Numbered from the stretch's first letter, positions 37,442-45,437 are shown. The stretch: 45,437 bases of DNA from Candidatus Goldiibacteriota bacterium (GCA_938034975.1 CALHNI010000014.1:1-45437), one strand, 5' to 3'. Program-made: numbers and translations. Notes: generated by a model from the letters alone, not told the origin.

Positions 37442-38218
37442 ATGGCAGAGTTTTTAAAAAATGTAATAAATACAGTTTCAGGAATGAAATGGAATGATAT
37501 CATAGACATTTTACTCGTTGCTTTTATTTTATATCAATTATTTATGCTAATCAAAGAAACCAGGGCAATTCAGATGTTAAACGGATTAATAATAATTTTC
37601 TTTTTTGTGTTTTTATCAAAATTTTTGGGTCTTGCAACAATATCATGGATTTTAACAGGACTTTCTGCAATTTGGATCATTGCTTTTGTTATTGTTTTTC
37701 AGCCTGAATTAAGACGTGTTCTTGTAGAATTTGGTCAGAATCGGCTTTTTAAATTTATATTTAAAGAACATGCACAATTATACAGGGAACTAAAAAATGC
37801 AGCTGAAATAATGAAAAAAAAGAAGATTGGGGCTTTAATTGTTTTGGAAAGGGATGTAAACTTAAAAAGTTTTATTGATACAGGGGTTAAAATTGATGCA
37901 GAAACAACATCTGAACTTTTACTGGCAATATTTAATCCCAGATCCCCGTTACATGATGGCGCTGTTATAATAAGAGAGGGGCGTATAGCGGCAGCAGCAT
38001 GCATATTACCACTTACTCAAAAGGAAGATATTGATAAATCATACGGAATGAGGCATAGGGCAGCTCTTGGTATATCAGAGGAAACAGATGCTATAACAAT
38101 AATTGTTTCAGAAGAAAGAAAGAGTGTATCTCTTGCTATAAGCGGAAAAATTACTCCGAATATTGACGGCGATACACTCCTGGAAATTTTGGCAGTTTAT
38201 GCACCTAAAATAAGATAA
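37442..38218 (+). CDS. cdaA: Diadenylate cyclase CdaA
   Basis: 258 residues. Three N-terminal membrane helices (about 17-85) are followed by the DAC (DisA_N) domain: SPLHDGAVII with DGA at 172-174 and RHRAALGISEETDA with RHR at 204-206, the catalytic motifs. It makes c-di-AMP from two ATP at the membrane. The order cdaA-ybbR(cdaR) is conserved in Firmicutes. Here folP precedes it, as in several other phyla. Confidence 0.94.
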   Translation: MAEFLKNVINTVSGMKWNDIIDILLVAFILYQLFMLIKETRAIQMLNGLIIIFFFVFLSKFLGLATISWILTGLSAIWIIAFVIVFQPELRRVLVEFGQNRLFKFIFKEHAQLYRELKNAAEIMKKKKIGALIVLERDVNLKSFIDTGVKIDAETTSELLLAIFNPRSPLHDGAVIIREGRIAAAACILPLTQKEDIDKSYGMRHRAALGISEETDAITIIVSEERKSVSLAISGKITPNIDGDTLLEILAVYAPKIR

Positions 38219-38230
38219 TAAAGGTGAGTT

Positions 38231-38671
38231 ATGAAAAATTTTATAAATAGGTATATTATAAAAAATTGGCAGTATAAAGTCCTTTCATTTGTAATTGCTT
38301 TTATATTATGGTTTTATGTGGTAAGCAACCAGAGTTTAAATATTAAATTAAATGTTCCGATAGAATATGACAATTATCCTTCAAATCTTAAATTGGCTGG
38401 GAAAGTTGAAAATTCTGCTGAATTACTATTGGAAGGCAGGAGGGATATCATAAACCGCATTGATAAAAATAATATAAAAATAAGAATAGATTTAAAAGGC
38501 GCACGAGAAGGCAAAAATAATTATATAATTACTTCTAAACGCATTGAAAATTTGCCTGACGGAATTATAATAAAAGATATTTCTCCATCAAGAGTTGTAT
38601 TAACCTTTTATATAAATTCAAAAGAGATAGATGTGAAAAAACAAAATAATTCAAAAGAGGGGCAACAATAA
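38231..38671 (+). CDS. cdaR: YbbR-domain protein, CdaA regulator-like
   Basis: 146 residues. A single N-terminal membrane helix (about 15-33) is followed by one outside YbbR domain (LNVPIEYDNYPSNLKLAG and GIIIKDISPSRVVLTF). The B. subtilis CdaR has several such domains, so this is a short form. CdaR binds and modulates CdaA. AAGGTGAG precedes ATG 38231. Its stop and the pdxJ start share one base. Confidence 0.86.
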   Translation: MKNFINRYIIKNWQYKVLSFVIAFILWFYVVSNQSLNIKLNVPIEYDNYPSNLKLAGKVENSAELLLEGRRDIINRIDKNNIKIRIDLKGAREGKNNYIITSKRIENLPDGIIIKDISPSRVVLTFYINSKEIDVKKQNNSKEGQQ

Positions 38672-39384
38672 TGGCAAAACTTTGTGTTAATATTGACCAC
38701 GTAGCAACTTTAAGACAGGCAAGGGGTGAAAAATTTCCTTCAGTAATTGATGCGGCAAAGATAGTAGAAAAATCAGGATGTGCAGGTGTTACTGTTCATT
38801 TAAGGGAAGATAGGCGTCATATTCAGGATGAGGATGTTATTAATCTAAAAAAAATATTAAAAACAAAATTAAATTTGGAAATGTCAATAAACAAAGATAT
38901 AGTAAATTTTGCTTTGAAAATTATACCGGATGAAGTTACTTTAGTTCCTGAAAAAAGGCAGGAACTTACAACCGAAGGCGGGCTTGATGTTATAAAATAC
39001 AAAAAAAGATTAAAAAAAATAATAAAGGATTTGCATAAAAAGGGAATTGTGGTTAGTTTGTTTATAAATCCTGATTTTAAGCAAATAGACGCAGCTAAAA
39101 AAGTTGGTGCTGATTTTATTGAAATCCATACAGGACATTATGCAGAGGCAAAAAATAAAACAAATTTTGAAAAAGAATTTAAAAAGATAAAAAATGCGGC
39201 AATATACGCAAAAGAAACAGGGCTTGGAGTAAATGCAGGACATGGTTTAAATTATGATAATGTAAAAGAAATAGCAGGTATTAAGGAAATAGAAGATTTA
39301 AATATAGGTTTCAGTATAATTGCGAGGGCTGTATTTATAGGTCTGGAAAATGCTATAAAAGAAATGTTAAAGTTAATAAGGTGA
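38671..39384 (+). CDS. pdxJ: Pyridoxine 5'-phosphate synthase
   Basis: 237 residues. It makes pyridoxine 5'-phosphate from deoxyxylulose phosphate and amino-acetone phosphate. Motifs: VNIDHVATLRQARG, VHLREDRRHIQDED, EIHTGHYAE, and GLGVNAGHGLNYDN. AGGGGC precedes ATG 38671. It is the DXP-dependent B6 route, implying a DXP pathway elsewhere in the genome. Confidence 0.96.
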   Translation: MAKLCVNIDHVATLRQARGEKFPSVIDAAKIVEKSGCAGVTVHLREDRRHIQDEDVINLKKILKTKLNLEMSINKDIVNFALKIIPDEVTLVPEKRQELTTEGGLDVIKYKKRLKKIIKDLHKKGIVVSLFINPDFKQIDAAKKVGADFIEIHTGHYAEAKNKTNFEKEFKKIKNAAIYAKETGLGVNAGHGLNYDNVKEIAGIKEIEDLNIGFSIIARAVFIGLENAIKEMLKLIR

Positions 39385-39391
39385 TTTAAAT

Positions 39392-40075
39392 ATGAAAAAT
39401 GGGTTAAAGCAGATAGAAGCAAAAGAATCAATGATCGCTGCTTTGGCACATGAAATAAAGAATCCGTTAAATTCAATAAAAGGGGCAAATAAATTTTTGC
39501 ATGATAAGTATAAATTTAATAAGGAAATATACGAATTTACCGGATTAATAGAAAATGAGATTTTAAGATTAGAAAGATATCTTAATGAATTTATGAGTTT
39601 TTCACGGGGTATAAAATTAAGATTAAGGGAAGTTGATTTGGAAAATTATTTAAAAGGAATAATTTTGATGGCAAAGCATGGATTCAAAGGAGATATATTG
39701 ATAAAGAAAAAAAAAGATAAATTACCTTTATTTGTTGCTGATCCGGAATTATTCAGGCAGGTTCTGGATAATTTGATTTTAAATGCAAAAGATGCTGTGA
39801 GTAAGAAAAACAATCCCAAAATAGAAATAATAATTGATTATAATGGAAAATATTTTATTTTTGAGATTTTTGATAATGGTTGTGGAATCAAAAAAAATAA
39901 TTTAAAAAAAGTTTTTTTGCCATTTTATACTACAAAATCAAATGGTTTGGGAATAGGCCTTTCTATATGTAATGCCATAATTAAGAAACACAATGGCCAG
40001 ATATCTGTAAAGAGTGTGGAAAAAAAATGGACCAGATTTATAATTAAAATGCCATATATTAAAAGGGATAATTAA
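39392..40075 (+). CDS. Soluble histidine kinase without sensor domain
   Basis: 227 residues. HisKA box AALAHEIKNPLNSIKG (His20 is the phospho-acceptor) and an HATPase domain: N-box DNLILNAKDA, G1 DNGCGIKK, G2 NGLGIGLSI. No membrane helix, PAS or GAF domain precedes it; the N-terminus is only 15 residues. Input must come from a partner or the protein acts as a phospho-relay. The NtrB/AtoS type with NtrC-family partner follows 1 bp downstream. Confidence 0.88.
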   Translation: MKNGLKQIEAKESMIAALAHEIKNPLNSIKGANKFLHDKYKFNKEIYEFTGLIENEILRLERYLNEFMSFSRGIKLRLREVDLENYLKGIILMAKHGFKGDILIKKKKDKLPLFVADPELFRQVLDNLILNAKDAVSKKNNPKIEIIIDYNGKYFIFEIFDNGCGIKKNNLKKVFLPFYTTKSNGLGIGLSICNAIIKKHNGQISVKSVEKKWTRFIIKMPYIKRDN

Positions 40076-40076
40076 T

Positions 40077-41477
40077 ATGGTAAGAAAAAAAATTCTTATT
40101 ATAGATGATAATGTTTCCACATTAAAAGTTATAAAAGCAATTTTAAGTGAAGAAGGTTATGTTGTATTTACTGCTTCAAATGCAAAAGATGCGTTAAGCA
40201 TAGTTCAAACCGAGAAGATAAATGTAATATTACTTGATTTAAAAATGCCTGATATGGATGGATTAGAGTTATATAAAAAAATAGCACAGATAGATAAAAA
40301 AGTTGTGGTAATAATAATGACTGCATATGGGACTATAGAATCAGCTGTTAATGCGATGAAACTTGGCATAGAAGATTATATTCAAAAACCTTTAAACTAT
40401 GAAGAATTAAAAATAACGGTAGCAAAAATATTTGAAAAAATAAATTTAAAAGAAGAACTAGAAATTTTAAAAGGTCAGTTATATGGCGAAAATGTGTTTG
40501 AAAATATGATAGGAAAATCCAGAAAAATGAAAGAAATTTTTAAAAAAATAATAAATATTGCAAAAGTTGATTCTACTGTTCTTATAACAGGTGAAAGTGG
40601 CACTGGTAAAGAAATGGTTGCCAAAGCAATTCATAATTTATCAAACAGGCGGGAAAATAAAATGATTTCCATAAATCTTGCTGCTATACCAGAAGGGCTT
40701 CAGGAATCTGAACTTTTTGGTTATGAAAAAGGCGCTTTTACCGGTGCATATACAAAAAAACCAGGTAAATTTGAAATAGCAGATAAAGGAACAATTTTTT
40801 TGGACGAAATAGGAAATATAAATTTTACTGTTCAGGCGAAACTTTTAAGAGTTTTGGAAGACAAAAAAATAGAGCCATTAGGCAGCAATAAATCCAGAAT
40901 TGTTGATGTTAGAATAATAAGTGCTACAAACAGTGATTTGATGGCAGAAGTTTCAAAAGGCAGATTCAGGGAAGATTTGTATTACAGGTTAAATGTTATA
41001 TCAATAAATTTACCACCACTAAGAGAAAGAAAGGCAGATATTCCATTACTTGCTGAATTTTTTCTGAATGAATTTTGTATTAAAAACAATATGGAAAAAA
41101 AATCATTATCTGATTCTGCAATTGAATTATTGCTTCAATATAATTGGCCTGGGAATATTAGAGAACTTAGAAATGTTATTGAAGAAGCAGCGGTTGTTTC
41201 AAACAGTGAAATATTAACAGTAGAAGATTTAAATATTAATCCCCAAAAAAATAAAGGTAGTACAATATTTATTGGTGACTTAGAACTTAGTTCAAATTCT
41301 TCACTTATAGAAATAGAAAAAGAACTAATTAAAAATGCATTAATAAAAACAAAAGGAAATCAAACCCAAGCAGCAAAATTATTAAAAATATCAAGAAAAG
41401 TATTATTAAATAAAATTAAAAGATACAATATATCTGAAATTGTCCAGATAAGGACAAAATCTAAAAAAATGGGCTAA
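40077..41477 (+). CDS. NtrC-family sigma-54-dependent response regulator
   Basis: 466 residues. A REC domain (1-120; LIIDDN start, LLDLKMPDMDG with the phospho-acceptor Asp) is followed by the AAA+ domain with GESGTGKE at 172-179, GAFTGA at 219-224 (sigma-54 contact) and RFREDLYYRLNV. A Fis-type HTH (GNQTQAAKLLKISRKVLLNKI) closes it. It activates sigma-54 promoters when phosphorylated by the kinase upstream. The nearest sigma-54 site is 56 bp downstream, before the PilZ gene. Confidence 0.95.
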   Translation: MVRKKILIIDDNVSTLKVIKAILSEEGYVVFTASNAKDALSIVQTEKINVILLDLKMPDMDGLELYKKIAQIDKKVVVIIMTAYGTIESAVNAMKLGIEDYIQKPLNYEELKITVAKIFEKINLKEELEILKGQLYGENVFENMIGKSRKMKEIFKKIINIAKVDSTVLITGESGTGKEMVAKAIHNLSNRRENKMISINLAAIPEGLQESELFGYEKGAFTGAYTKKPGKFEIADKGTIFLDEIGNINFTVQAKLLRVLEDKKIEPLGSNKSRIVDVRIISATNSDLMAEVSKGRFREDLYYRLNVISINLPPLRERKADIPLLAEFFLNEFCIKNNMEKKSLSDSAIELLLQYNWPGNIRELRNVIEEAAVVSNSEILTVEDLNINPQKNKGSTIFIGDLELSSNSSLIEIEKELIKNALIKTKGNQTQAAKLLKISRKVLLNKIKRYNISEIVQIRTKSKKMG

Positions 41478-41533
41478 ATGGCTCAAAAGTAATATATTAA
41501 AATAAAAAAAATATCATATTTTCATACATTTTG

Positions 41534-41549
41534 TGGCACGCCATTTGCT
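41534..41549 (+). promoter_or_regulatory. Sigma-54 promoter of the PilZ gene
   Basis: TGGCACG (41534-41540), CCAT, TTGCT (41545-41549) matches the consensus TGGCACG-N4-TTGCT fully. GG (41535-41536) and GC (41547-41548) have the required 10 bp between them. Transcription would start near 41560, with the PilZ ATG at 41592. The region upstream to 41478 is AT-rich and short for enhancer sites. Confidence 0.9.
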
Positions 41550-41591
41550 ATACTATAACCTAATAAAATAAAAAAATATTTAGGAGGGAAA

Positions 41592-41960
41592 ATGCAAAAT
41601 ATATATATGGAAAGAAGAAAAGATGAAAGAATACCTGTTCAAAATCAGGCAAAATTCAGAATAATAGGTGATATACCAGCAGAAGCGATATCATATGATT
41701 ATAAAAGTGCAATTGCAAAAAATATTTCCAAAGGCGGAATATGTTTAGTTTTATCACAAAAAATATCAGAAGGAAATATTATAAGAGTTGAAGTTCCAAT
41801 TGGTGAAACAAAAATTATTAAAGCATTTTGTGAGGTTGTATGGTGTAAAGAACAGGATTCAAATGGGTATTATGAAGTTGGTTTAAGTTTTATTGCATTA
41901 AAAGAAGAAGATGCAGAATTTTTAGATAAGTTTATTAAAGATAATAAAAGGGCAATTTAA
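41592..41960 (+). CDS. PilZ-domain protein (c-di-GMP receptor)
   Basis: 122 residues, a single PilZ domain. The RxxxR motif (Arg9-Arg13 in ERRKDER) and NxSxxG (Asn44-Gly49 in NISKGGI) are both intact, so c-di-GMP binding is likely. PilZ proteins act on flagellar motors, exopolysaccharide or pili. TAGGAGGG precedes ATG 41592; a second ATG at codon 6 is less well placed. The preceding sigma-54 promoter and NtrC-type gene suggest control by that two-component pair. Confidence 0.9.
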   Translation: MQNIYMERRKDERIPVQNQAKFRIIGDIPAEAISYDYKSAIAKNISKGGICLVLSQKISEGNIIRVEVPIGETKIIKAFCEVVWCKEQDSNGYYEVGLSFIALKEEDAEFLDKFIKDNKRAI

Positions 41961-42114
41961 AACTATAGTATTTTTTATTTTTTAAATAACTTTAAAAAAT
42001 TTATATATATATTTTTTTTAATCTATAAATATTATTTTTATATAATCCTGATAATTTTTTATAATGTTTTTAAGGGATATAAATTTATTCAATTTATCTT
42101 ACATTACACATAAT

Positions 42115-42295
42115 CCGTAAAAACACGTTAGAAAACGTGTTTTTAAGGGAAAACAATAATGCATTACTTTTATTACCCCGTTTTTAATTTAAAATAAAAC
42201 ATAAGTGTTGTTTAGAAAATTTATTTTTTTAATAATAATTTTTGTATTTTTTTTCTTCTAAAAAAACACAATTTTCTATAATAATTTTCAGAAGG
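42115..42295 (-). repeat. Hairpin-ended dispersed repeat, copy R7 (A to B on minus)
   Basis: Hairpin B is at 42115-42148 (CCGTAAAAACACGTT with AACGTGTTTTTAAGG; two paired changes keep the stem, one mismatch). The interior has AATGCATTACTTTTATTACCC. Hairpin A is eroded (42255-42295). On the minus strand the ATG remains but reads hairpin B in another frame. It is the only clear structure in the 413-bp gap after the PilZ gene, apart from the promoter at 42316. Confidence 0.75.
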
Positions 42296-42315
42296 GAAAA
42301 AACATTGATTTTTAC

Positions 42316-42344
42316 TTGATGAACAATTATTTTTCAGGTATAAA
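42316..42344 (+). promoter_or_regulatory. Possible promoter of the 42374 gene
   Basis: TTGATG at 42316-42321 and TATAAA at 42339-42344 with a 17-bp spacer, 29 bp before the start codon. Confidence 0.45.
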
Positions 42345-42373
42345 ATATATTAATCTAAAAAAGGAGGATAAAA

Positions 42374-42679
42374 ATGCATGAATATAAAATGTCAGTAAAA
42401 GAACGGGAAATAAGAGATAAATTGGCAAAAGCAGTAAGGACCATGGAATTTTTAAGGGGAACAATAAATATAAGAAATAAAAAAAGCAAAATAAATCGTA
42501 AGAAATATAAAACTATGTATCTAATATTGGCAAAAGATGGGAAACAAGAGCATAAATATGTGCCACGGGACTGGGAGGAGAAAATAAAAAAGTGGGTAAG
42601 AACATATAAAGAAATAGAGGGATATATGGAAAAAATATCTGATATATGTATAAAACGATTTAAAAATCGTGGGATATAA
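42374..42679 (+). CDS. Unknown small protein
   Basis: 101 residues, basic and mostly helical with a short beta segment (YKTMYLILAKDGKQEHKYVPRDW). The order 'EFLRGTI, basic stretch, YLIL, YVPRDW, long helix' faintly recalls DUF6788-type small proteins, but the usual cysteines are absent, so this is weak. AAAGGAGG precedes ATG 42374, so it is probably expressed. It sits at the start of the poorer right end and may belong to a mobile or defence island. Confidence 0.55.
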   Translation: MHEYKMSVKEREIRDKLAKAVRTMEFLRGTINIRNKKSKINRKKYKTMYLILAKDGKQEHKYVPRDWEEKIKKWVRTYKEIEGYMEKISDICIKRFKNRGI

Positions 42680-42973
42680 AAATTATGAGAGGATTGTTTG
42701 ATAATTCCAGTAAAGAAAAATAAAAAAATTATATGAGATAAAAGATAAAATAAGAAGTGCAAAAAAAAGAAAGATTTAATATTGTGGGGTATTAAGTAAA
42801 AGAATATTGAAATATTAAATATTAAATAAATTTTAAACAAGTTCCAGAAACGCTATGCTTTTGCCGAAAAAAAGTTGTAAAAAAATAAATTATTTACTAA
42901 AATTATAAAAATAAAAAAATTTTTTTATAAAAATTTACCAGTGATTAAATAATAATTACATGGGAATAAAAAA
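42680..42973 (+). other. Gene-poor stretch, probably decayed DNA
   Basis: 294 bp of very AT-rich sequence. A short frame begins with ATG 42686 and stops after 12 codons, and the next 150 bp has purine-rich, coding-like sequence with frequent stops in all frames. It may be the remnant of a gene that followed the 42374 gene. No terminator is clear, and no good promoter for the methyltransferase is visible. Confidence 0.35.
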
Positions 42974-44416
42974 ATGAAAATAAAGACAAACACAATAATA
43001 GATAAACAAAAAAAAGGAAAACAATCGTTTGTGAAAGAAGAGTTAACTTCTGACGTTACTCTTAGACAGGACAAAGAAAAGATATTTTATAAGGATAAAA
43101 GTGAAAAAACTGCCGAACAAATTTTGAATTTATTTAAAAATAAAGAAATAGACAAAGAATGGTCTTTTAAAGGATGCAAAACATCTGATACAGGAAAATG
43201 GACCCATAGTTACCATCGTTATCCTGCTAAATTTATTCCCCAGTTAGTAGAAAAGTTAATAGATGAATATGTTTCTAATGAAAATGCTCATATAAATGAT
43301 CCTTTTATGGGTTGTGGAACTACAATTGTTACAGCACTGTCGCGAGGTTATAAAGCAAGCGGGACTGATATTAACAAAATAGCATACTTGATAACTAAAG
43401 TAAAGGCAACACCAATACCCCCGGAATATCTTAATAAAAAAATAAAACAATTTTCAACAGTAGTTAAACATCTAGAAGATAAAAATGAATTATTTTATAA
43501 AGAAGTTGAATCATATATTCCTATACGTCATATTGAAAGGATAAATTATTGGTTTACTGAAGATGTAAAAATTAAACTTGGGAAATTATTAAAATTAATT
43601 TATGAAGAAAGTGATTTAACAATTAGAGATTTTTTTACTATTGCTTTTAGTCACATATTAAAAAATTGTTCTTTATGGTTACAAGAAAGCACAAAGCCGA
43701 CAAGAGATATAAATAAGAAATTAGTAAATCCATATGATTTATTTTTAAAACATTTAAAAAAAATGGAAAGAGGAAATAATTCTTTTTATAAAATTGTTCC
43801 TCTAAAAATAAAAAATAATATAAATAAATTCTTAAATATCCAAATTGGGGACGCTAGAATACAACCTGTATCCGATGGTGAGGTTGATTTAATTGTAAGT
43901 TCAAGTCCTTATGTTACCAGTTATGAATATGCAGATCTTCACCAATTATCTACTATATGGTTGGATTTAGTAGAAGATTTAAAAGAATATAAAAAACAAT
44001 TTATTGGTACTTCTTTTAAAAAATGTAATAATAGAACATTGAGAAGCAAAATTGCTATGAATATAGTTAATACAATGTTTAAAAAAGACTCCAAAATAGC
44101 AAAAGAAATTGAAACATTTTTTATAGATATGGAAGAAGTTTTTGATGAAAGTTTTAGAATTTTAAAACATGGGGGAAGATGTTGTTATGTTATTGGTAAT
44201 ACAAAATTGAAAGGAGTAGATATATTAAATGCAGAAGTATTTGCTGAAAGTTTACAATATTCTGGATTCAAAATTGATAGAATAATAAAAAGAGAGATTC
44301 CTTCTAAAATACTTCCGCAAAAAAGGGATGAAAAAACAGGAAGATTTGCTAATAATAAAGAAGCAAATTATGAAGCATATCCTATAGAATATATAGTTAT
44401 AGGATTAAAAGGATAA
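42974..44416 (+). CDS. DNA methyltransferase of a type II-like restriction-modification locus
   Basis: 480 residues. A SAM-binding motif DPFMGCGTT (109-117) follows the typical lead HSYHRYPAKFIPQLVEKLI of DNA amino-methyltransferases. The catalytic motif IV reads SSPY (310-313) where S/D/N-P-P-Y is expected, in the context IVSSSPYVTSYEYADLHQL. A one-base change (CCA to TCA) would explain it, so activity is uncertain. C-terminal RCCYVIGNTKLKG is a normal strand. No strong ribosome site precedes ATG 42974. The frameshifted endonuclease-like gene follows 5 bp after the stop. Confidence 0.85.
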   Translation: MKIKTNTIIDKQKKGKQSFVKEELTSDVTLRQDKEKIFYKDKSEKTAEQILNLFKNKEIDKEWSFKGCKTSDTGKWTHSYHRYPAKFIPQLVEKLIDEYVSNENAHINDPFMGCGTTIVTALSRGYKASGTDINKIAYLITKVKATPIPPEYLNKKIKQFSTVVKHLEDKNELFYKEVESYIPIRHIERINYWFTEDVKIKLGKLLKLIYEESDLTIRDFFTIAFSHILKNCSLWLQESTKPTRDINKKLVNPYDLFLKHLKKMERGNNSFYKIVPLKIKNNINKFLNIQIGDARIQPVSDGEVDLIVSSSPYVTSYEYADLHQLSTIWLDLVEDLKEYKKQFIGTSFKKCNNRTLRSKIAMNIVNTMFKKDSKIAKEIETFFIDMEEVFDESFRILKHGGRCCYVIGNTKLKGVDILNAEVFAESLQYSGFKIDRIIKREIPSKILPQKRDEKTGRFANNKEANYEAYPIEYIVIGLKG

Positions 44417-44421
44417 ATAAT

Positions 44422-45104
44422 ATGAATTTTGAAGATCTAAAAAATTATATATAAAAAAGAAAGAACGATTAGGGAAAGAAATATATAAGCACATTTCAGA
44501 ATTATTAAAAGAAGCAAAAAATATTCATAAGAAGGATTGGTTAAAATGCCCTACTCCTAATAAAGACCACGAGCAAAGTTGGCGAGCATTTAAGGTGAAA
44601 AATCTTGAAAAATTGATTCAATATATTATTACCGATGAGGTAGAAGAATTAGGATTAAAAATTATAAATGGCAACCAGTTAGAAAAAACTGCAAACCTAT
44701 CTAAAGAATTAAGTCAGGTAAAAAGAAATCTTGCTATAGATTATGGAGAATTTGGATTACATTTACCTGATGTTGATATAATTATTTATAATCCTAATGA
44801 TTGTAAGATACTTGCTGTTATTTCGAGTAAAGTTTCTTTAAGGGAAAGAATTGCTCAAACAGGGTATTGGAAACTCAAACTTTCTCAAGACACAGCAACT
44901 AAACATATAAAAGTTTATTTTATTACGCCTGATGAGGATGGAACATTAATGAAAAAGAAACCTGTTAAAAAAGGACGTGCAATTGTAGAAGTTGATCTTG
45001 ATGGCAGTTATGTTTTGACCGAAGATAAAATTGAGGAAAGTAATAAAGTAAAATTATTTGAACATTTTATTGATGATTTGAAAACGTTATTAAAATTTAA
45101 ATAA
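44422..45104 (+). pseudogene. Type II restriction endonuclease-like gene with a one-base frameshift
   Basis: ATG 44422 opens MNFEDLK and meets TAA at 44452-44454. Adding one A to the A6 run at 44439-44444 joins it to the downstream frame (LGKEIYKHISELLKEAKN, SWRAFK) and to the 170-codon frame 44595-45104. The joined product is about 227 residues. LPDVDIIIYNP, LAVISSKVSLRERIAQTGYWKL resembles the BsaWI-like PD-(D/E)XK restriction enzymes (Asp plus a late Lys). The GTG 44595 start would lose the N-terminal third. It pairs with the methyltransferase 5 bp upstream. Confidence 0.7.
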
Positions 45105-45157
45105 TTATTAGAGTGATAATATAATAAATAAAAAAACAGATAGGAAAAAAGTGGGCA

Positions 45158-45437
45158 ATGATTGAATATTAACTTTTTGAGAATAAACCGAAAGTAATTG
45201 GGCCTTATTCATTAAATATTATTAGAAAAAGAGAATTTTTACTTTGTGCCCAGGTTCAATTAAACAAAATATTAGATACAAAATCAGAAAATAATAAAAA
45301 AAATGTTGCAAAGATTAGAAAAATATGTTAATATTGAAATAGATAATTTAAGAGTGTATAAATTGCTGAATAGCCAAAAAGCAGATGTAATAATATTGGG
45401 TAAAAAGAAAGTCATTGAAGACGATAAAGAAGTATAT
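45158..45437 (+). pseudogene. Remnant of an unknown gene, running off the window
   Basis: A frame from ATG 45158 has a TAA as codon 5 (45170-45172), then stays open (45173-45331: LFENKPKVIGPYSLN, RKREFLLCAQVQLNKIL). A second frame opens at ATG 45303 and continues to the window edge (MLQRLEKYVNIEIDNLRVYK), overlapping the first by 29 bases past an A8 run. The two together read like one protein broken by a nonsense codon and a frameshift. No family is recognised. The 45105-45157 stretch holds nothing clear. Confidence 0.4.

Overview
The window is a very AT-rich bacterial chromosome segment. Intergenic DNA is almost pure A/T, Shine-Dalgarno sites are of the GGAGG type, and there are frequent GTG/TTG starts plus one ATT start. 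The gene content (MurA, flagellar basal body, FtsH, sigma-54 regulator, lumazine synthase, NusB) indicates a free-living, motile, cell-walled bacterium. The secreted protein with a long FTxTxTxT-type threonine linker and a YPNP-type C-terminal module resembles proteins of poorly cultured candidate phyla (Elusimicrobiota/Goldbacteria/Firestonebacteria-like lineages). That placement is an inference, not a proof. LAYOUT. 1-226: end of a DUF11-like secreted protein. 480-4909: promoter and attenuator-like leader, then infC (ATT start)-rpmI-rplT, then an APC permease with a UspA-like tail and two RCK/TrkA proteins. 5091-14878: an envelope glycosylation cluster with three GT-C type membrane proteins (one ending in PA14), a GT2 glycosyltransferase and a UPF0104 membrane protein, followed by a secreted cyclophilin and a six-hairpin glycosidase-like protein. 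14912-18174: murA, an MCP-like protein and two unknown small proteins. 18501-24536: flagellar operon flgB-flgC-fliE-fliF-fliG-fliH-fliI. 24759-27615: an RRM protein, a terminator shared with the convergent comM, and a cyclic-nucleotide-binding-domain protein. 27838-32397: tRNA-Gln(CTG), a TPR protein and the Thr-rich secreted protein. 33574-32406 (minus): ribH-nusB-small zinc-ribbon gene. 34165-41477: a long run ftsH-folE-folP-cdaA-ybbR(cdaR)-pdxJ-histidine kinase-NtrC-type regulator. 41534-41960: a near-perfect sigma-54 promoter driving a PilZ protein. 42374-45437: a sparse right end with a probable decaying restriction-modification locus. STRUCTURE BEYOND GENES. The main unexplained signal is a dispersed repeat of about 170-212 bp, present in seven copies plus one lone hairpin. 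Each end is a hairpin: end A is CCTGAAAA..., end B is CCGTAAAAACGCGTT... with its complement. The interior holds a conserved ribosome-site-plus-ATG segment. In one copy this start codon and 25 codons form the N-terminus of a large GT-C membrane protein. HOW GENES WORK TOGETHER. The GT-C/GT2/flippase-like cluster probably glycosylates a lipid, glycan or secreted protein. CdaA makes c-di-AMP, a known regulator of K+ transporters with RCK domains, and two RCK proteins lie in the first operon. The kinase/NtrC pair is well placed to activate the sigma-54 promoter of the PilZ (c-di-GMP receptor) gene.
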